A stretch of DNA of 64,000 nt from Epiperipatus broadwayi (GCA_028023455.1 JAQFVV010000207.1:60001-124000), one strand, 5' to 3'. Shown: positions 29,081 to 41,229, counted from the stretch's first letter. Numbers and translations are program-made. Notes: generated by a model from the sequence alone, not told the origin.

Positions 29081-29260
29081 AGTCTGCTTCCGGTAGCCTG
29101 ATTGTGCAGGTCATGATTTATGAGCTCTGACTGGATCAGTCTTATTTGCATGATTGGGTTCTAAAAATTCTTGAAAAAAACAAAACAGGTAAGTATTTAT
29201 TTCTTTATGTTAAGTAAATTTTTTTTTGCATGAAAAAGATTTAAATTCCCATGCACAAAC

Positions 29261-32200
29261 TTGACGGTGAATAGTCCGTTCTGGGATATGTCCATGGCTG
29301 TCATTAATAATACTACTGCCAAGCTAAGAGATAGACTTATTCCCGTAAACTCTGGAAAAGATCCAATGGATGAATTTAAAATTGGTAGCAATAATCAGAG
29401 AAGTAAAAAAGCTGCCAGTATTACTGATCCTATTTATAAAGCGAATCTAGTATCTCCTAAGAAGTCATTTTCTTTAATTCCTTTGTCAAAGAAAACAGCG
29501 GTCAAAAAGAAAACTGATAACATTAACTTTGATCAAAATAAAAACTGCTTTATCCTTTCTTCCAAAACAAAACCATACACCAAAGTGATAGATAATAATT
29601 TTAATTCTAAGCCTACTTTGAAACCTACTAAATCGCTCGGGAAATAAAAAAGTTCTGACCTGAAAACTGCTCAAAATCTAGAGTTATGATACGAAAAGCT
29701 GCTTCCGGAAGTGCCAGAATGCGGGAAAACTTTGCAACAACAGGAAAACTATGAGAAACCAATTTCGATCTCAATCTTAGAGTCGAATAATACATATTCT
29801 GACGTAATGAAAGTTGGTGAAAGAATTGGAATTTTTGAGCCACTACCAAAAAAGTTATCCCGAAAAAACCTTGGGAACAGTGGCGCCATTAGAAAACAAA
29901 AATTCTCATAACGTAAATTTAAAATTCATAGGAGATAATTTTTCGTTAGATAATGATTCTCAGAAATCAGAAAACTCCCTAAATATTAAAGCTAACCTAG
30001 CCAAATTTACTACATCTATAGATTTTCTCTCAGAGAACAGTTCTCAGCCCAAAAGTTCCCTCTCTAAAGCCAACAAGAATTTCACAACAACAAATCTCCC
30101 ACTTCATTCTCCAACAAGAAAATAGATGGCAGTACAAAATTACAGATTATCCCAGATAAGTCTCAAAATTCCAAAACTAACACTTCCAAAAATAACAAAT
30201 CAATAGATTACTTCCCTATGAACAGTTCTAAATCTAAAATGACTCAACCCACTACAGTAAAAATGAGTTACACCAACTTATCTACAACTTCAATTACTAA
30301 GGAAAAGGTTGACTTTGGTTCAATGTTACAGAAAGGTCCGGAATTTGCACCCACTACAGTAAAAATGAGTTACACCAACTTATCTACAACTTCAATTACT
30401 AAGGAAAAGGTTGGCTTTGGTTCAATGTTACAGAAAGGTCTGGAATTTGTTACTGATGAGATTGGATTTGAAACTAATGATCTACAAGCATCCCAAAAAT
30501 CATTGATGGCAAATAAGACACCCATGGATTCTGAAACCACATCTAATTCAAAATTTCAAGCAACACAGCCCTCTCACTTCTTTAAACCTTCACCTAGAAA
30601 TAAATCATCAACCAATGAAGCTAAGTGCACCAATAATCTTCCTCTAGATAGCTTCTCATATCCCAAAAATTACTCCAATAGATTTCTAAGCTCAGATTTC
30701 TCTGAATTAAGTGCCAACTCTGAATCTAGACTGAATGGCTATTTGTCCAAGAGTAATCTTATGAAGTCTGACATTACATTGGGCAACACCATCTGTAGGT
30801 CAGACTCTAATCTCTCTAGTGATACAACTAACACTGTTGAGACTTTTGAAGACAGAACTTTATCAGAAAAAACCCCTAAATATAATACTGCCCGATTAAG
30901 CCTGAAACCAATGTCTTATGCAGAAAAAGCTGCTATAAATCTTAAACCTCCAACATTACTCATGGCCTCCAGACAAGGCAATATAGATGGAGGGTCTCAA
31001 ATGGACTTATTCTCCAAGGCTATTTTCATCATAGATAATGAGGGGGTAGAATCACCTCAAGCAACTTTAGAAGACTACTCACCTAATCAGAAGGTCAACC
31101 ACCCATGTGATTTATCGATACATGGAGAAATTAATGAGAGGTTTAACCAGTTGGTCTCAGCCCTACTACACAAAACATTCAAAAATTACAAAAATGATAA
31201 TGCTGTGATTTTATCCACAACCGACAGAAACCTCAACCTATTTAAATTCCCTGTCCAAGACTTATATGATTTATTTAAAATGCATGGTCTTTGGAGTTCA
31301 ATATATAAGATTCTGTTTCACCCTAATAATAGATACGTGATTATCCAATTTAAAAATGTTATTGCCAAAGAGGCATTCAGTAATAATCACAAATCACTTA
31401 ACTGATACCTGGTTACTATTGATTTAAACTTCCCACAATCTTAGAGGGAAAGGTGCGTAATTGTGGGAAGGACTTTGAGAGGGCTGATCTCCAAAAAAGT
31501 CTCTCCCCCTTTGGCAGCATTTTCTTATTTAATTATATTCTGGAGAGACAAGCAGACTCTGAAGTGTATACTAATGTGGCCCTGTTTAGGATTAGTCTAG
31601 GCAAAGATATTTCTCCCTTGTCTATCCCAAGTCTGATTGTAGATAATGAAGCCCCCCTCATAATAATACTCCATGGAGTGTCTCCCCAGTGTTTTTCTTG
31701 TAAGCAATGAGGGCATATGAGGAGGAATTGCCAAGACCGCAAATGTAAACTATGTGGACAAATCCCTAAAAAATACCACAAATGTACCATCAAAAGCATG
31801 CCACAAATGCTTCAACCACCAGTTAGAACCACAGCCAATTCATCTAATTATCTTGCCACTCCTTCAAGAGAAACTGTGATGGCTGGACAATTAGTCTCTT
31901 TGCCTAATCCACAAGGGATGGCCAGAGATAAGAAAACTACTGATGAGCTATCACTGCCAGAACAGCCCACTCAGCTGGATGGAGAGAAGTTAGATGAAAC
32001 ATCTGAAGATGAAGATGATGACCATGTAATGACCTCTGCTGATGAGGTAGTTATCAACAACAGACCCTGGTCCCCCCCAGCCCCAATGCAAAAGGAAAAA
32101 TAGGAATGGTAAATCTAGGGCATCACCCATGAACTGCCAGTGATGACAGCCTAACTACTCTGGTTTCTACAGATCATTTCAACCTCTTGAGGTCTGAATC

Positions 32201-32474
32201 CAGACCTAGAAAAAAGAAGACCAGATACACAGGCCCTGCAACAACTTTTTCCCCAGTAGGGGAATCAGTTTTCTCTGAGTCAGACTGCTCTAAATGCACC
32301 ATTCATTTGGATATGTCTGATCCCTTCTCAGCATTGGTTGGGGATGAATCACAGCTGGACCAAGCATGTGTGGTCTCTCCACACTCTGGAGAGAACCCTG
32401 ATCTGAACAAATTCAGTTCTAATAAGGTCAGGCCTCCCGAGAATGGGGAAGTCGACCAGATCTTTCCCATTTAA
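29261..32474 (+). pseudogene. LINE ORF1 (serine/asparagine-rich region, RRM-like region, CCHC knuckles), broken
   Basis: Open pieces at 29,261-29,647, 29,814-30,125, 30,218-31,405 (395 codons, the longest ORF in the window), 31,453-31,710, 31,717-32,103 and 32,187-32,474. The N-terminal part is low-complexity, rich in S, N, T and K. At 31,160-31,660 comes a nucleic-acid-binding region: an FKMHGLWSSIYKI block, then VRNCGKDFERADLQKSLSPF. Next come CCHC knuckles: CFSCKQ, an in-frame TGA, then GHMRRNC (31,687-31,728), followed by CKLCGQ...HKC. The TGA falls between the second Cys and the His, most simply a mutated arginine codon. The final piece ends as the endonuclease frame begins. Such proteins bind the LINE RNA in the ribonucleoprotein. 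Confidence 0.8.
30249..30452 (+). repeat. In-frame 102-bp tandem duplication inside LINE ORF1
   Basis: Two units (30,249-30,350 and 30,351-30,452), each beginning CCCACTACAGTAAAAATGAG and differing at very few positions. The unit is exactly 34 codons, so the reading frame is kept and the protein shows two copies of a block starting PTTVKMSYTNLSTTSITKEK. The high identity means the duplication is recent relative to the other mutations, or arose while the frame was still maintained. Confidence 0.95.
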
Positions 32475-33110
32475 CATAGTCTCTATCAATGTCTGAGGTC
32501 TGAACTCTCGTGACAGAGCCCATGCTCTAGCACATTGGTTCCATCGTTCTGGCCCAGACATTCTCTACCTTTGTGAGACAAAGCTACATGTGAAATCAGA
32601 CTCGGGTTATCAACCTTATTCACAGTTTGGGTTACTTCCATTACAGATACTCTACCTCAGCTTCTGGGGGAGTTGCCATAGTTATTAATAAAAGATCCCT
32701 AATATCTTTTTCAAGATTCTACATATCGATTCCAATTGCCTTATTTCCATAGTACAATTTGGAGGATGGTCTCTGAATTTAGTGACTGTTTATTTGTCAA
32801 AAGATTCACAACTTGTTCATAGTGTAATTCATATAATTAATTCCACCCTCAGGACAAGTCCTCTACCAATGGTGATTATTGGGGACTTTAACCATTCATA
32901 TGAACTATTTCAATCAAAGTTCCTTCGGTGCTTGACTCAACCCTTGATTAGTGGTAGAAAATTTTTTCCCAATCAGTGTTCTCTTTTTATACCAGAACAA
33001 CTTCTTCATTAATAGATCTTACATTCTTCTCTCCATCTCTCTCCTCCATCCTGAAGGCCCATCTCTGGCCAACTGTTCTATCGGACCACTTTGCTTTAGA
33101 GGTAAAAATC
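32466..33110 (+). pseudogene. LINE ORF2, APE-type endonuclease domain, broken
   Basis: Nicks target DNA to prime reverse transcription in LINEs. Readable blocks, across frames: NIVSINV (32,470) followed by an in-frame TGA and GLNSRDR; then PDILYLCETKL, which carries the catalytic glutamate; SGGVAIVI at about 32,665-32,690; IGDFNHS with the catalytic GDFN at 32,881-32,892; then SLIDLTFFSPSL and the C-terminal SDHFALE block near 33,080. These match the order of apurinic-endonuclease motifs in LINEs. At least three frameshifts or stops interrupt the domain. Confidence 0.85.
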
Positions 33111-33643
33111 AATCCCAGTACTACCACTCAAACAGCAATTGGTGTGCCTCGGACCATCAGGATGCACACTAAATACAACATCACAATTCAATTAATATCA
33201 AAATACTACATCACTTTCTATAGGGTGCAACTTCTTTCTCTCCCTGCACATATTGCCTGGAGTGTCTTTGTCAATTCATTAACAGACCTGATTAACCGAT
33301 GCACTAGTGAATCCAAGGGTCCAATTCGGATGCTTAGTGAGCTGGACTCAATTTTCAGAGAATTAAAGCAACTCCCCGATGTAGCTCAGAATATCCCAAA
33401 CATCCTAATACTAAAGGCTAAATACAGATTCTTACAGAGAGCAGTTGCTGAATATCTCTCGGTCAAAAGGGCCTGTCAATACATTCACCATCAACATTGC
33501 TGGACAAGGTGCTATCTCAGATGGGCCCTTGGATATGGCAAAAAGTCCAAGACCCCAAGATCGATTGAGGTACAGGGCAACAGCTTTGCAGGAACATCCA
33601 TGTTGGCCAGGATTCATGAACACTACTGCAGGAAATTCCAACC

Positions 33644-33885
33644 CTTTGGTATGTCAAACTTGCGTAAAAAAATTTATCACAGAAGGTTCTGCCACTCACA
33701 AAATCACTAAGGCCAGAATTCTTCTAAAACTCAAGTCCATGCCTGACAGAATGCATCCTGTCCTTTGGTGTGTCAAACTTGCATAAAAAATTTATCACAC
33801 AAGGTTCTGCCACTCACAAAATCACCAAGGCCAGAATTCTTCTAAAACTCAAGTCCATGCCTGACAGAATTCATCCTGTCCTGCA
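33644..33885 (+). repeat. 119-bp tandem duplication in the LINE between endonuclease and RT
   Basis: Two units starting CTTTGGT(A/G)TGTCAAACTTGC at 33,644 and 33,763, both running through GGTTCTGCCACTCACAAAAT and CTCAAGTCCATGCCTGACAG. Differences are few. The offset of 119 is not a multiple of three, so the duplication itself shifts the frame. Confidence 0.92.
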
Positions 33886-33899
33886 CAGCATTCCTAAGT

Positions 33900-34760
33900 T
33901 TCTACTGCTTTATCTTTGATCTTTCACGATCCCTAGAGTCAAGAGAATGGTGGATATTCTGGCAGATGACTGTAGAGAGATTGATGGGGTTTGTCCAGTC
34001 ACCATGGTTCCTCTTATCAAAAAGTGGGAGGCACCACATGATTTGAAGAATCTCCGTCCGATCTCAATGCTTCCTTTACTGACCAAGTCAATAGAAAGTC
34101 TCATCAAAGAGGATATACAAGATAACATCATTAGTCATCTTTCATCTTATTAATTTGCCAATAGAGGGAGCTCAACTGCCGATGCCATCAGCCAATTTCG
34201 TCTTCTGGTTGACTATGTTCGTAGAAAAAGAAACCCCAGACCAGTTGCAATTCAACTCGACTTTGCTGGGGCCTTTGACTGTGTCAAGATCAATGTTACT
34301 CAGTGTATTGGAGGGGCTCCAAATACCTGCAGCTTACCTCCAAATGATAGAGAACCTCCTGCAAAATCGTGAAATATTTCTCACTTTGGATGGCAGAGTT
34401 GCCCCAGGATTTTGGCCCTGTATGTCCATCCCACAGGGCTCACCTCTGAGTGCTCTCCTCTTTGCTGCCTACATCAATCCGCTGCTGTTACACATAGAGG
34501 CTTCTTTCCCTGGAATTGCAATACCTATGCTGAAGGAGAACATATGCCACATCTCATATATGGATGATGTGGTAGTATTCCTTTCATCCCAGAGTGAGTT
34601 GGTGGGGCTCAGGAAACTCTTGGACCAGTTTGCAAGAGAATTCGGTCTCAGCGTTAACAGTGATAAGTCGGCTATCTGGACAATTCTCACTGGCAAGAAG
34701 ATCTCTGGCTGGTTTGAGGCTTCCCCCCAAAAATTTCTTGGATTCCATCTGCCTCTCCCC
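33900..34760 (+). pseudogene. LINE ORF2, reverse transcriptase domain, broken
   Basis: Blocks in order: VPLIKKWEAPHDLKNLRPIS at about 34,005-34,065; then, after a TAA at about 34,150, FANRGSSTADAISQFRLL; the first catalytic aspartate in QLDFAGAFDCVK (34,253-34,288); a frameshift near 34,290; IPQGSPLSALLFAAYINPLL at about 34,425-34,485; and the intact catalytic box YMDDVVVF starting at 34,557. The key aspartates survive, but the stop and frameshift split the domain. A 205-codon ORF (34,155-34,772) covers the second half, though its first 45 codons are out of frame with the true RT. Confidence 0.9.
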
Positions 34761-36045
34761 CTTCCATCATGAGGAGAGATCTGGAAAATTCCCTAATCAA
34801 CAAGATTGAAGGCTTAATTACTTCATTATTCAAGGTTTATCTTTCTCTGTTTGGGAAGGTAGCCCTCCTAAATTCAGTGGTTTTACCCAAAATTTTATAT
34901 TACTTGGCCGGTTTCTCCCCAACAATTAGGTTTACCAAACAAATCGAAACCCTATGCAGGAGATTGTGCTGGGGGAGCAAAGCTCCTATCATCAGTCTGA
35001 ATGTGCTTCAAAAACCAAAACTTCTCAATGGCCTAGGACTCCATTCTCTCAAAGTCTTCTATCTCCAAAAAAACCCATAACGTTCTCTATAAGATCTTTA
35101 AAGATAACCTGGAGATGGAGATGGAATGCCTTTTCCCAATAGAGGTGGATCCTACCGATCAGCCCCATCCTAAGCTGCATAAACTTTGGATCCAACATCA
35201 AGTGTCTATCACTGTTCAAAACTTTCGAACATCGAGTTCACTATTCCAAAATAAACTATCCTACTGGCAAGTCTACCAATTGGTTTCAGAAGGCAAAACC
35301 AAAACCGGTAATGTACTTCCAATTGGAATACCGCAATTCTCAAAGATAACAAAATTACTCAAACTAAGTCCCAAGTTTGTTGACTTCCTTCTGACCCATC
35401 TGGCCTCTCCCCCTTCCATCATGAGGAGAGATTTAGAAAATTCCCTAATCAACAAGATTGAAGGCTTAATTACTTCATTATCCAAGGTTTATCTTTCTCT
35501 GTTTGGGAAGGTAGCCCTCCTAAATTCAGTGGTTTTACCCAAAATTTTATATTACTTGGCAGGTTTTTCCCCAACAATTAGGTTTACCAAACGAGAATCG
35601 AAATCCTATGCAGGAGATTGTGCTGGGGGAACAAAGCTCCTGTCATCAGTCTGAACGTGCTTTAAAAACCAAAACTCTTCAATGGCCTAGGACTCCATTC
35701 TCTCAAAGTCTTCTATCTCCAAAAAACCCATAACATTCTCTATAAGATCTTTAAAGATAACCTGGAGATGGAATGCCCTTTCCCAATAGAAGTGGATTCT
35801 ACCGATCGGCCCCCTCCTAAGCTGCGTAAACTTTGGATCCAACATCAAGTGTCTATCACTGTTCAAAACTTTCAAACATCGAGTTCACTATTCCAAAATA
35901 AACTATCCTACTGGCAAGTCTACCAATTGGTTTCAGAGAGCAAAACCAAAACCGGTAATGTACTTCCAATTGGAATACCGCAATTCTCAAAGATAACAAA
36001 ATTACTCAAACTAAGTCCCAAGTTTGTTGACTTTCTCCTGAAGGT
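34748..36045 (+). repeat. Large tandem duplication (about 650 bp) in the LINE ORF2 C-terminal region
   Basis: The block starting CTCTCCCCCTTCCATCATGA occurs at 34,753 and again at 35,405. The two copies run in parallel to the shared CCAAGTTTGTTGACTT at about 35,371 and 36,018. The offset is 652 at the start and 647 at the end because of small indels. Identity is very high by eye. The duplicated protein segment includes GKVALLNSVVLPKILYYLAG. The junction (about 35,396-35,404) has short shared sequence, which suggests slippage or unequal crossing-over rather than insertion of a second LINE. Confidence 0.95.
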
Positions 36046-36456
36046 CAAACTGGGTGCTCTTCCTACTGCATCCTTCCTTTGTTATCAAAGGGGATATAAT
36101 ATCGACCCCTCTGCCCTTTATGTATGAAACAGTAGGAGTCCATGGTCCATATTTTTGATTATTGTGGATCGTGGACATACCTACGTAACCTAGCACTGAA
36201 TAGAACCAACAATTCAGACCCTGCCTACATCATGCTCAAGCCTGCATTTGAAAAAAGAAACATTCCATTGATACGTCTTGCCACGTTTATTAACTTTTCA
36301 ATCTGGTCAGTCAGATGTATAATCACGTTCAATAAAGGTTGTGATGACACCATTGATAAACTCTTCTTCAGTACCCTGTGTAAAATTAAAGAGGATGATA
36401 AATGCACTGGTCAACCCTGGTTGGTGGACCAGACATGGGGACAGTTTAGACTTTAA
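34760..36456 (+). pseudogene. LINE ORF2 C-terminal domain with CCHC motif, broken and partly duplicated
   Basis: Follows the RT. It contains the thumb-like segment GKVALLNSVVLPKILYYLAG (twice because of the duplication), CRRLCWGSK, and the conserved C-terminal zinc-finger-like motif of many LINEs: C-x2-C at 36,112-36,123 (CPLC), then eight residues including an in-frame TAG, H at 36,148, four residues, and C at 36,163. After this the frame is open for 105 codons to 36,456. The CX2CX8HX4C spacing matches the known motif. The TAG within it is a direct inactivating change. Confidence 0.8.
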
Positions 36457-36560
36457 TCACATCACCGTACCGATCTCAACCATCTGTACCCACAGAAAGC
36501 CTAAATCCAGGAGCTCACTATCCCAGATCAAAACTTGATTGAATCTTAACCTTATGAATT

Positions 36561-37989
36561 GCTTAATTGATAGACTATCTCACTCACCTTTTGCTTATAA
36601 AAGAAAAAAAAGCCTCATAAGTTGTAATTGATTTCAATTGTAGCTGTTTATGTACCTAGAATTAAACCTAAATAAAATGCAGATAAATTTTTTGTTGAAA
36701 GTAAAATCTACCTATTTTAAAGTTCACTTAACTAAATATTTTTTAATTATAAAACAAATAATGAATTATACACAGAAGTGCAAAACTAAAAATCTCTAAC
36801 CTCTAAAATAATCGTACTTTCTTTTTCGCATCTCCCATCCAACTAATAAATTGAGTACTAATAAATCTATGATAAAAATATTACGCATACTAATATGAAT
36901 TTTAATTATTTTTTAAAAGAAGACACAGAATGGCATCATTTAAGAATGGTTTCATCAATATAACAAGATATTTTTAACAAATATAAGTGAAAAGCAAATA
37001 AATGATTAAGATAGAATGATAAATGGTTCGCTTTAAAAAAAATGCAATATTTAAGTCAAAGGATAGTGAGAAAATTAAAAATTTATATACTGTTATATTT
37101 AATAAGCCTTAAAAGACTGTCAGGCGCCAAATGCCGGTATTTGTCTTAAACCAGCTGAGAAGTCTTCAAATTTGTTGGTTTAATGTAACAATTAAATACA
37201 TTATTTCTGAGTGTTTTTCCACTCTTTATATCTTTCATTCTCTCTTTTTGTATATAGAGCATACAAATTTTAAATAAGATTCTACTTATTAACATTTATG
37301 TTGAAACATATAGCTTAGCAGAAAAAATAAATAATCTCATGTACATAGATAGGGGTGTGCATGTGTATAATATACCTATATGTGTTGTATTTTTTTTCTT
37401 ATGAAATATATTTAAATATATATATATTGAAACTGTTCAATTGTGTCCAACTTTACTAATTTGCTTTGCTTAACATCCATTTTATAGTTCTGTCCTGATG
37501 TTTTACAATATATCTACAAAGTACTATTTTTTATTCACAATCTTCATGTGGGTTTTTTTTTCTCGAATCTTCATGTGGGTTTTTTTTTTCTCGCACAACT
37601 TTTGTTTTACCGCTAAGGCTTTTTTATCCCTACCTTTGTATCATTTTCCTCATCAGGCCCTAAGTAAATGAAATTAAAGAGATTTTAGGCATTTTTAAAA
37701 TTATTTTTATATTTTCTTAAGAGGTCAATGTGTTAATAATTTTAAAATACATTATGAGGACATATTATTAGGTATTATATTTCCAAATAGATATAAACTA
37801 CTTCTCCATAGGATAAAGAATAAAGTGAATATATCTATGGTTGCAGTTGCTGTGTGTGGCAATATATATAGTGAGTTTTTCCTGTTTCAACAACCGTTAT
37901 GTACACAAGCATAAGAGGGAATAGTCATGTGATGTTTATTGGATTAATGGAAATATAGAGTATATATTATATATTATCCAAATTTAAAG
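36561..37989. other. Non-coding stretch with a small direct duplication
   Basis: No gene. A 27-bp direct duplication containing TCTTCATGTGGGTTTTTTTT is seen at about 37,540-37,592. The remainder is A+T-rich with a short (TA) run near 37,418. Confidence 0.45.
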
Positions 37990-38640
37990 ATGGCATTAAA
38001 GATTAATGATATCTATGTTAACACTCACCAAAATTGAAAGTTGAAGTAATAAGTAGATTCACTCTACTCACTACCATTTGCTCACATGGGTAGCTGTTTA
38101 TTCATTGCATTAAGGTTCACAGGAATTTTCAGATTATTAATGTCTTATTCAAATTTGACTGACAATAAGCAACCAAAAATATTAGCAAATAAAAGCTTAT
38201 ATAGAGTGAAAGCATAAAAGATAGATGGATTGATTCTATTCTTTATCATTTGCAGACATATGAATGCCACTTATTACTAGCATTATATATTGTGTGAGAA
38301 TAATTAACTTTCATTTGTATTAAGCTATGTTTATTATATATTTTTTATTGTAGAGATTATTAAAAGTAAGATTCAATGTTCGTCCTATAAAATCTCAAAA
38401 AATATTAATGCTTATTCCTCTGACTAAAGTATAAAATCTGCTTCATATTTGCAACAATGTTATCAAATTAAAGCTTGAACACATCAAAAGTGAAAGTAAA
38501 GTTGGATTCATCATACTTTTTACCATTTTTTGACATATGAGAATATCATTTGTTCATCACATTGTAGCTTGTGAGGGACTAACTACTTCTGTTTGGATTT
38601 CACAGAAATTAGGCTATGTTTATTTGATATATATATATCT
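37990..38640 (+). repeat. Degenerate tandem repeat, about three copies
   Basis: Three related blocks, anchored by GTAGATTCACTCTACTCACT (38,053), GGATTGATTCTATTCTTTAT (38,228) and GGATTCATCATACTTTTTAC (38,504). Each is followed by CATTTG-, a (G)ACATATGA or CACATGGG segment, a short GTG(T/A)GAG or AGCTGTTTATTC segment, and a late AAGCTATG or AGGCTATGTTTATT element in the last two. Spacing is irregular (about 175 and 276), so deletions have occurred. Confidence 0.6.
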
Positions 38641-38916
38641 ACTGGTGATCCTATTCTAAGAATTTAAGTGAGAACAGGTTATTACCCATCCTTTGAGTAG
38701 GCATATTTATGAGCATCAAAAAAGTCCGATCTCAAACACCACTCTTACCAATTAATAAGAAGTATATCCCTTGAAAACAAAAAATAAGGTTCAGTGGACC
38801 TTTTTGGGTGCCTTATCCAGACTAGTTCAGTATCAAAGTCTGGGAGACAATGTCTATCGGGAGAATAAAGCCAAGGTTATCTTACAAAGAAACATGATTT
38901 AAATACTTTTATAATT

Positions 38917-39583
38917 TTTCTATCTGCCCTATGAATCTTATTATTTTATTTCTTTTAGAGATATATGGTCATGAATATCAGTAAACTTTTATAAATAATA
39001 ACCCAGAAATTATAAGAATCTTATAATTCAAATAAATACACAAGTTATAGCTTAAAATTTTAATATTTATTAATACATGTCTATACTAATAACTCAATCA
39101 TACGACCCAGTCATTCCAGCACATATATGTAAAATCAGTATAAACATTCATGAAAAAGTGCCACTATACATCAGAGTTGTATTTATTAAATAATGTAATC
39201 TATTTTCTATAATTCTTTTTTTAAGTTGGGACAAAGTGCATATTTCTTAATTTTATCTGCCTATGAATCTTATTATTTTATTTCTTTTAGAGATATATGG
39301 TCATGAATATCAGTAAACTTTTATAAATAATAACCCAGAAATTATAAGAATCTTATAATTCAAATAAATACACAAGTTATAGCTTAAAATTTTAATATTT
39401 ATTAATACATGTCTATACTAATAACTCAATCATATGACCCAGTCATTCCAGCACATATATGTAAAATCAGTATAAACATTCATGAAAAAGTGCCACTATA
39501 CATCAGAGTTGTATTTATTAAATAATGTAATCTATTTTCTATAATTCTTTTTTTAAGTTGGGACAAAGTGCATATTTTTTAAT
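38917..39583 (+). repeat. Nearly identical 332-bp tandem duplication
   Basis: Copy 1 is about 38,917-39,250 and copy 2 about 39,251-39,583. The anchor CTATGAATCTTATTATTTTA occurs at 38,929 and 39,261. I see only a few differences, for example CATACGACCC versus CATATGACCC. The first is a C-to-T at CpG. Such identity in decayed surroundings means a recent event, or possibly an assembly artefact. Confidence 0.95.
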
Positions 39584-40754
39584 TTCTTACCAAATTATTA
39601 TATGTTCATTCAATATATAGAGAGAAAGTCATATTTACCTCCTTTGAGGGTGAACATTCCTGTGTTTAAGGCTGATGATCTGTAAGCTTGCAGTACTACA
39701 ATGGTGATTGTCTTAGCAAGAGTTGTTGGTCTGAAAGATGATGAAAAATTAACTAACATTTACACATATAATAATCCATCCTAGAGGTAATAGGTAAGTG
39801 ATTCTAAAATTGAGGGCATGAAAGTTCTTGTTATTTGGAGCTCCACGATCACTTCACTTGCTAATAGATGGCAAAAATCTCCATAGACAAAGATCATTGT
39901 GATACGTAGGTCACAAAATAGCTATAAACTGGGTCAATTTAATAAATCCACATGATTATTTTACCTCAGCATTTCAGTGGAATCCATTCTTATTAATTAA
40001 TAAAATCACTTTATTAAAATTTACTTTCCATGCTTCTTTCTCTATAACGGTCACTTTTCCAAATCACTACAAAATGAAAAAAAAATATGTTTTTTTTCTT
40101 TTATTTCTCTTTCATCTCACTTTTTTTTTATCCATATGCCAATAACCATTATCTCAGGAATGCTTTTAGCAGGATCAGGTTTCCATTGTTCCAAAATACT
40201 TAGTGGCCAGTTCTTGGAATTCTGATGACAAGTGTAATTAACAGAAATCACCTGTGGCACAACTTGCAACTCTTTTTATTACTCTCCAGCCTTATAAATT
40301 TAATTTGCTTTCATTAAGAAACATACACTACTAATGACATTATTTCAATAACTATAACTTTCAGTGATAAACAACAAAATATATAAAATAAAAATATAAA
40401 AATACAATTCTGCACATAACTGCTCCTCTTCATCTTTACATACAAATCTATCTGTTAGTAATTAATTCTACACAACAACACATGTAATAAATATATATGT
40501 ATATGTTCACACCTTTAAATGGTTAATGTATTTCACTCACACTTTTGTAACAGGGTTTGAATATATATCTAAATTTTCTTGCATCTATTAATTCAATCCC
40601 TAATAACAACCACAATAAACACTCTTTTGTAATCATTAGTGCCTTTTATTTCCTTTAGTAACTAACTGTATTTGAACCCATCTACTGTTACAATATATTG
40701 TAACAAATATGTAAATATATGAATTACATAAAAGTATTTAGATATATATTAAAA
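39584..40754. other. Non-coding A+T-rich stretch
   Basis: No gene or recognised element. Somewhat less A+T-rich text at 39,640-39,930 and 40,140-40,260 may be decayed repeats of unknown type. Confidence 0.35.
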
Positions 40755-40767
40755 AAGGTAGTTACAG

Positions 40768-40966
40768 ATAATTCAACCGATGATGTATTACCCTGAAGGC
40801 ATATCAGTCTGATGTTGTGATTTTTAAGATAACGTCTCCAAGTGATCTGCAGACACATGTAATCGCTAAAATGTGTCCGCAGATCACGTGAACAAGTTAC
40901 ATTAAAAATTGCAAAATTAGACTGATATGTTTTCAGGGTAATACGTCATTGGTTGAATTATCCAGG
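40768..40966. repeat. Internal hairpin of the 40.8 kb element, arms about 95 bp
   Basis: The arms mirror each other throughout: GATAATTCAACC...GTATTACCCTGAA on the left pairs with TTCAGGGTAATACGTCATTG and GGTTGAATTATC on the right. GATCTGCAGACACAT pairs with ATGTGTCCGCAGATC near the centre. The loop is only about 10 bases. The right arm repeats the element's right terminus, so the terminus exists twice in the same orientation, at 40,966 and near 42,476. Confidence 0.92.
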
Positions 40967-41229
40967 TCACATGATAAAAACTGTTCAAAAATTAAAAAAA
41001 TCTGATGCAGGTCAGGCAAATACTAAAAAAAAAATGTACATGCATGCGTCAAAATAATTTAGAAAAAACTATATTATAATTTATAAAACCACCCTATATT
41101 ATGCTCAATTATAAAAAACAGCACATAGCACTGGAGTTGGCAGAGGGACCCCCTTGTGTTTTTGATGAGCCAAAGGCTCGGTGTACACCTATACCTTGTA
41201 TTACTCTCATAAATGTAATTTTTATAATT

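Larger units (their letters stand above)
29080..36560 (+). mobile_element. L1/Tx1-like non-LTR retrotransposon (LINE), near full length, inactive
   Basis: Two coding regions in the classic LINE order: ORF1 with an RRM-like region and CCHC knuckles (29,261-32,474), then ORF2 with APE-type endonuclease, RT and a C-terminal CCHC motif (32,466-36,456). The start is set by the change from T-rich flank; the 3' limit is uncertain (A-rich and T-rich text with no clear poly-A tail after 36,540). Three internal tandem duplications (30,249, 33,644 and 34,748) plus many stops and frameshifts make it non-functional. Placement in the L1/Tx1 group is inferred from ORF1 architecture and the GKVALLNSVVLPK-type segment after RT; a formal RT tree would be needed to fix the clade. 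Confidence 0.88.

Noticed and set aside
32349-33641. Minus-strand ORFs across the LINE endonuclease region
   Set aside because: Shadows of the + strand LINE coding region, which carries the catalytic motifs.
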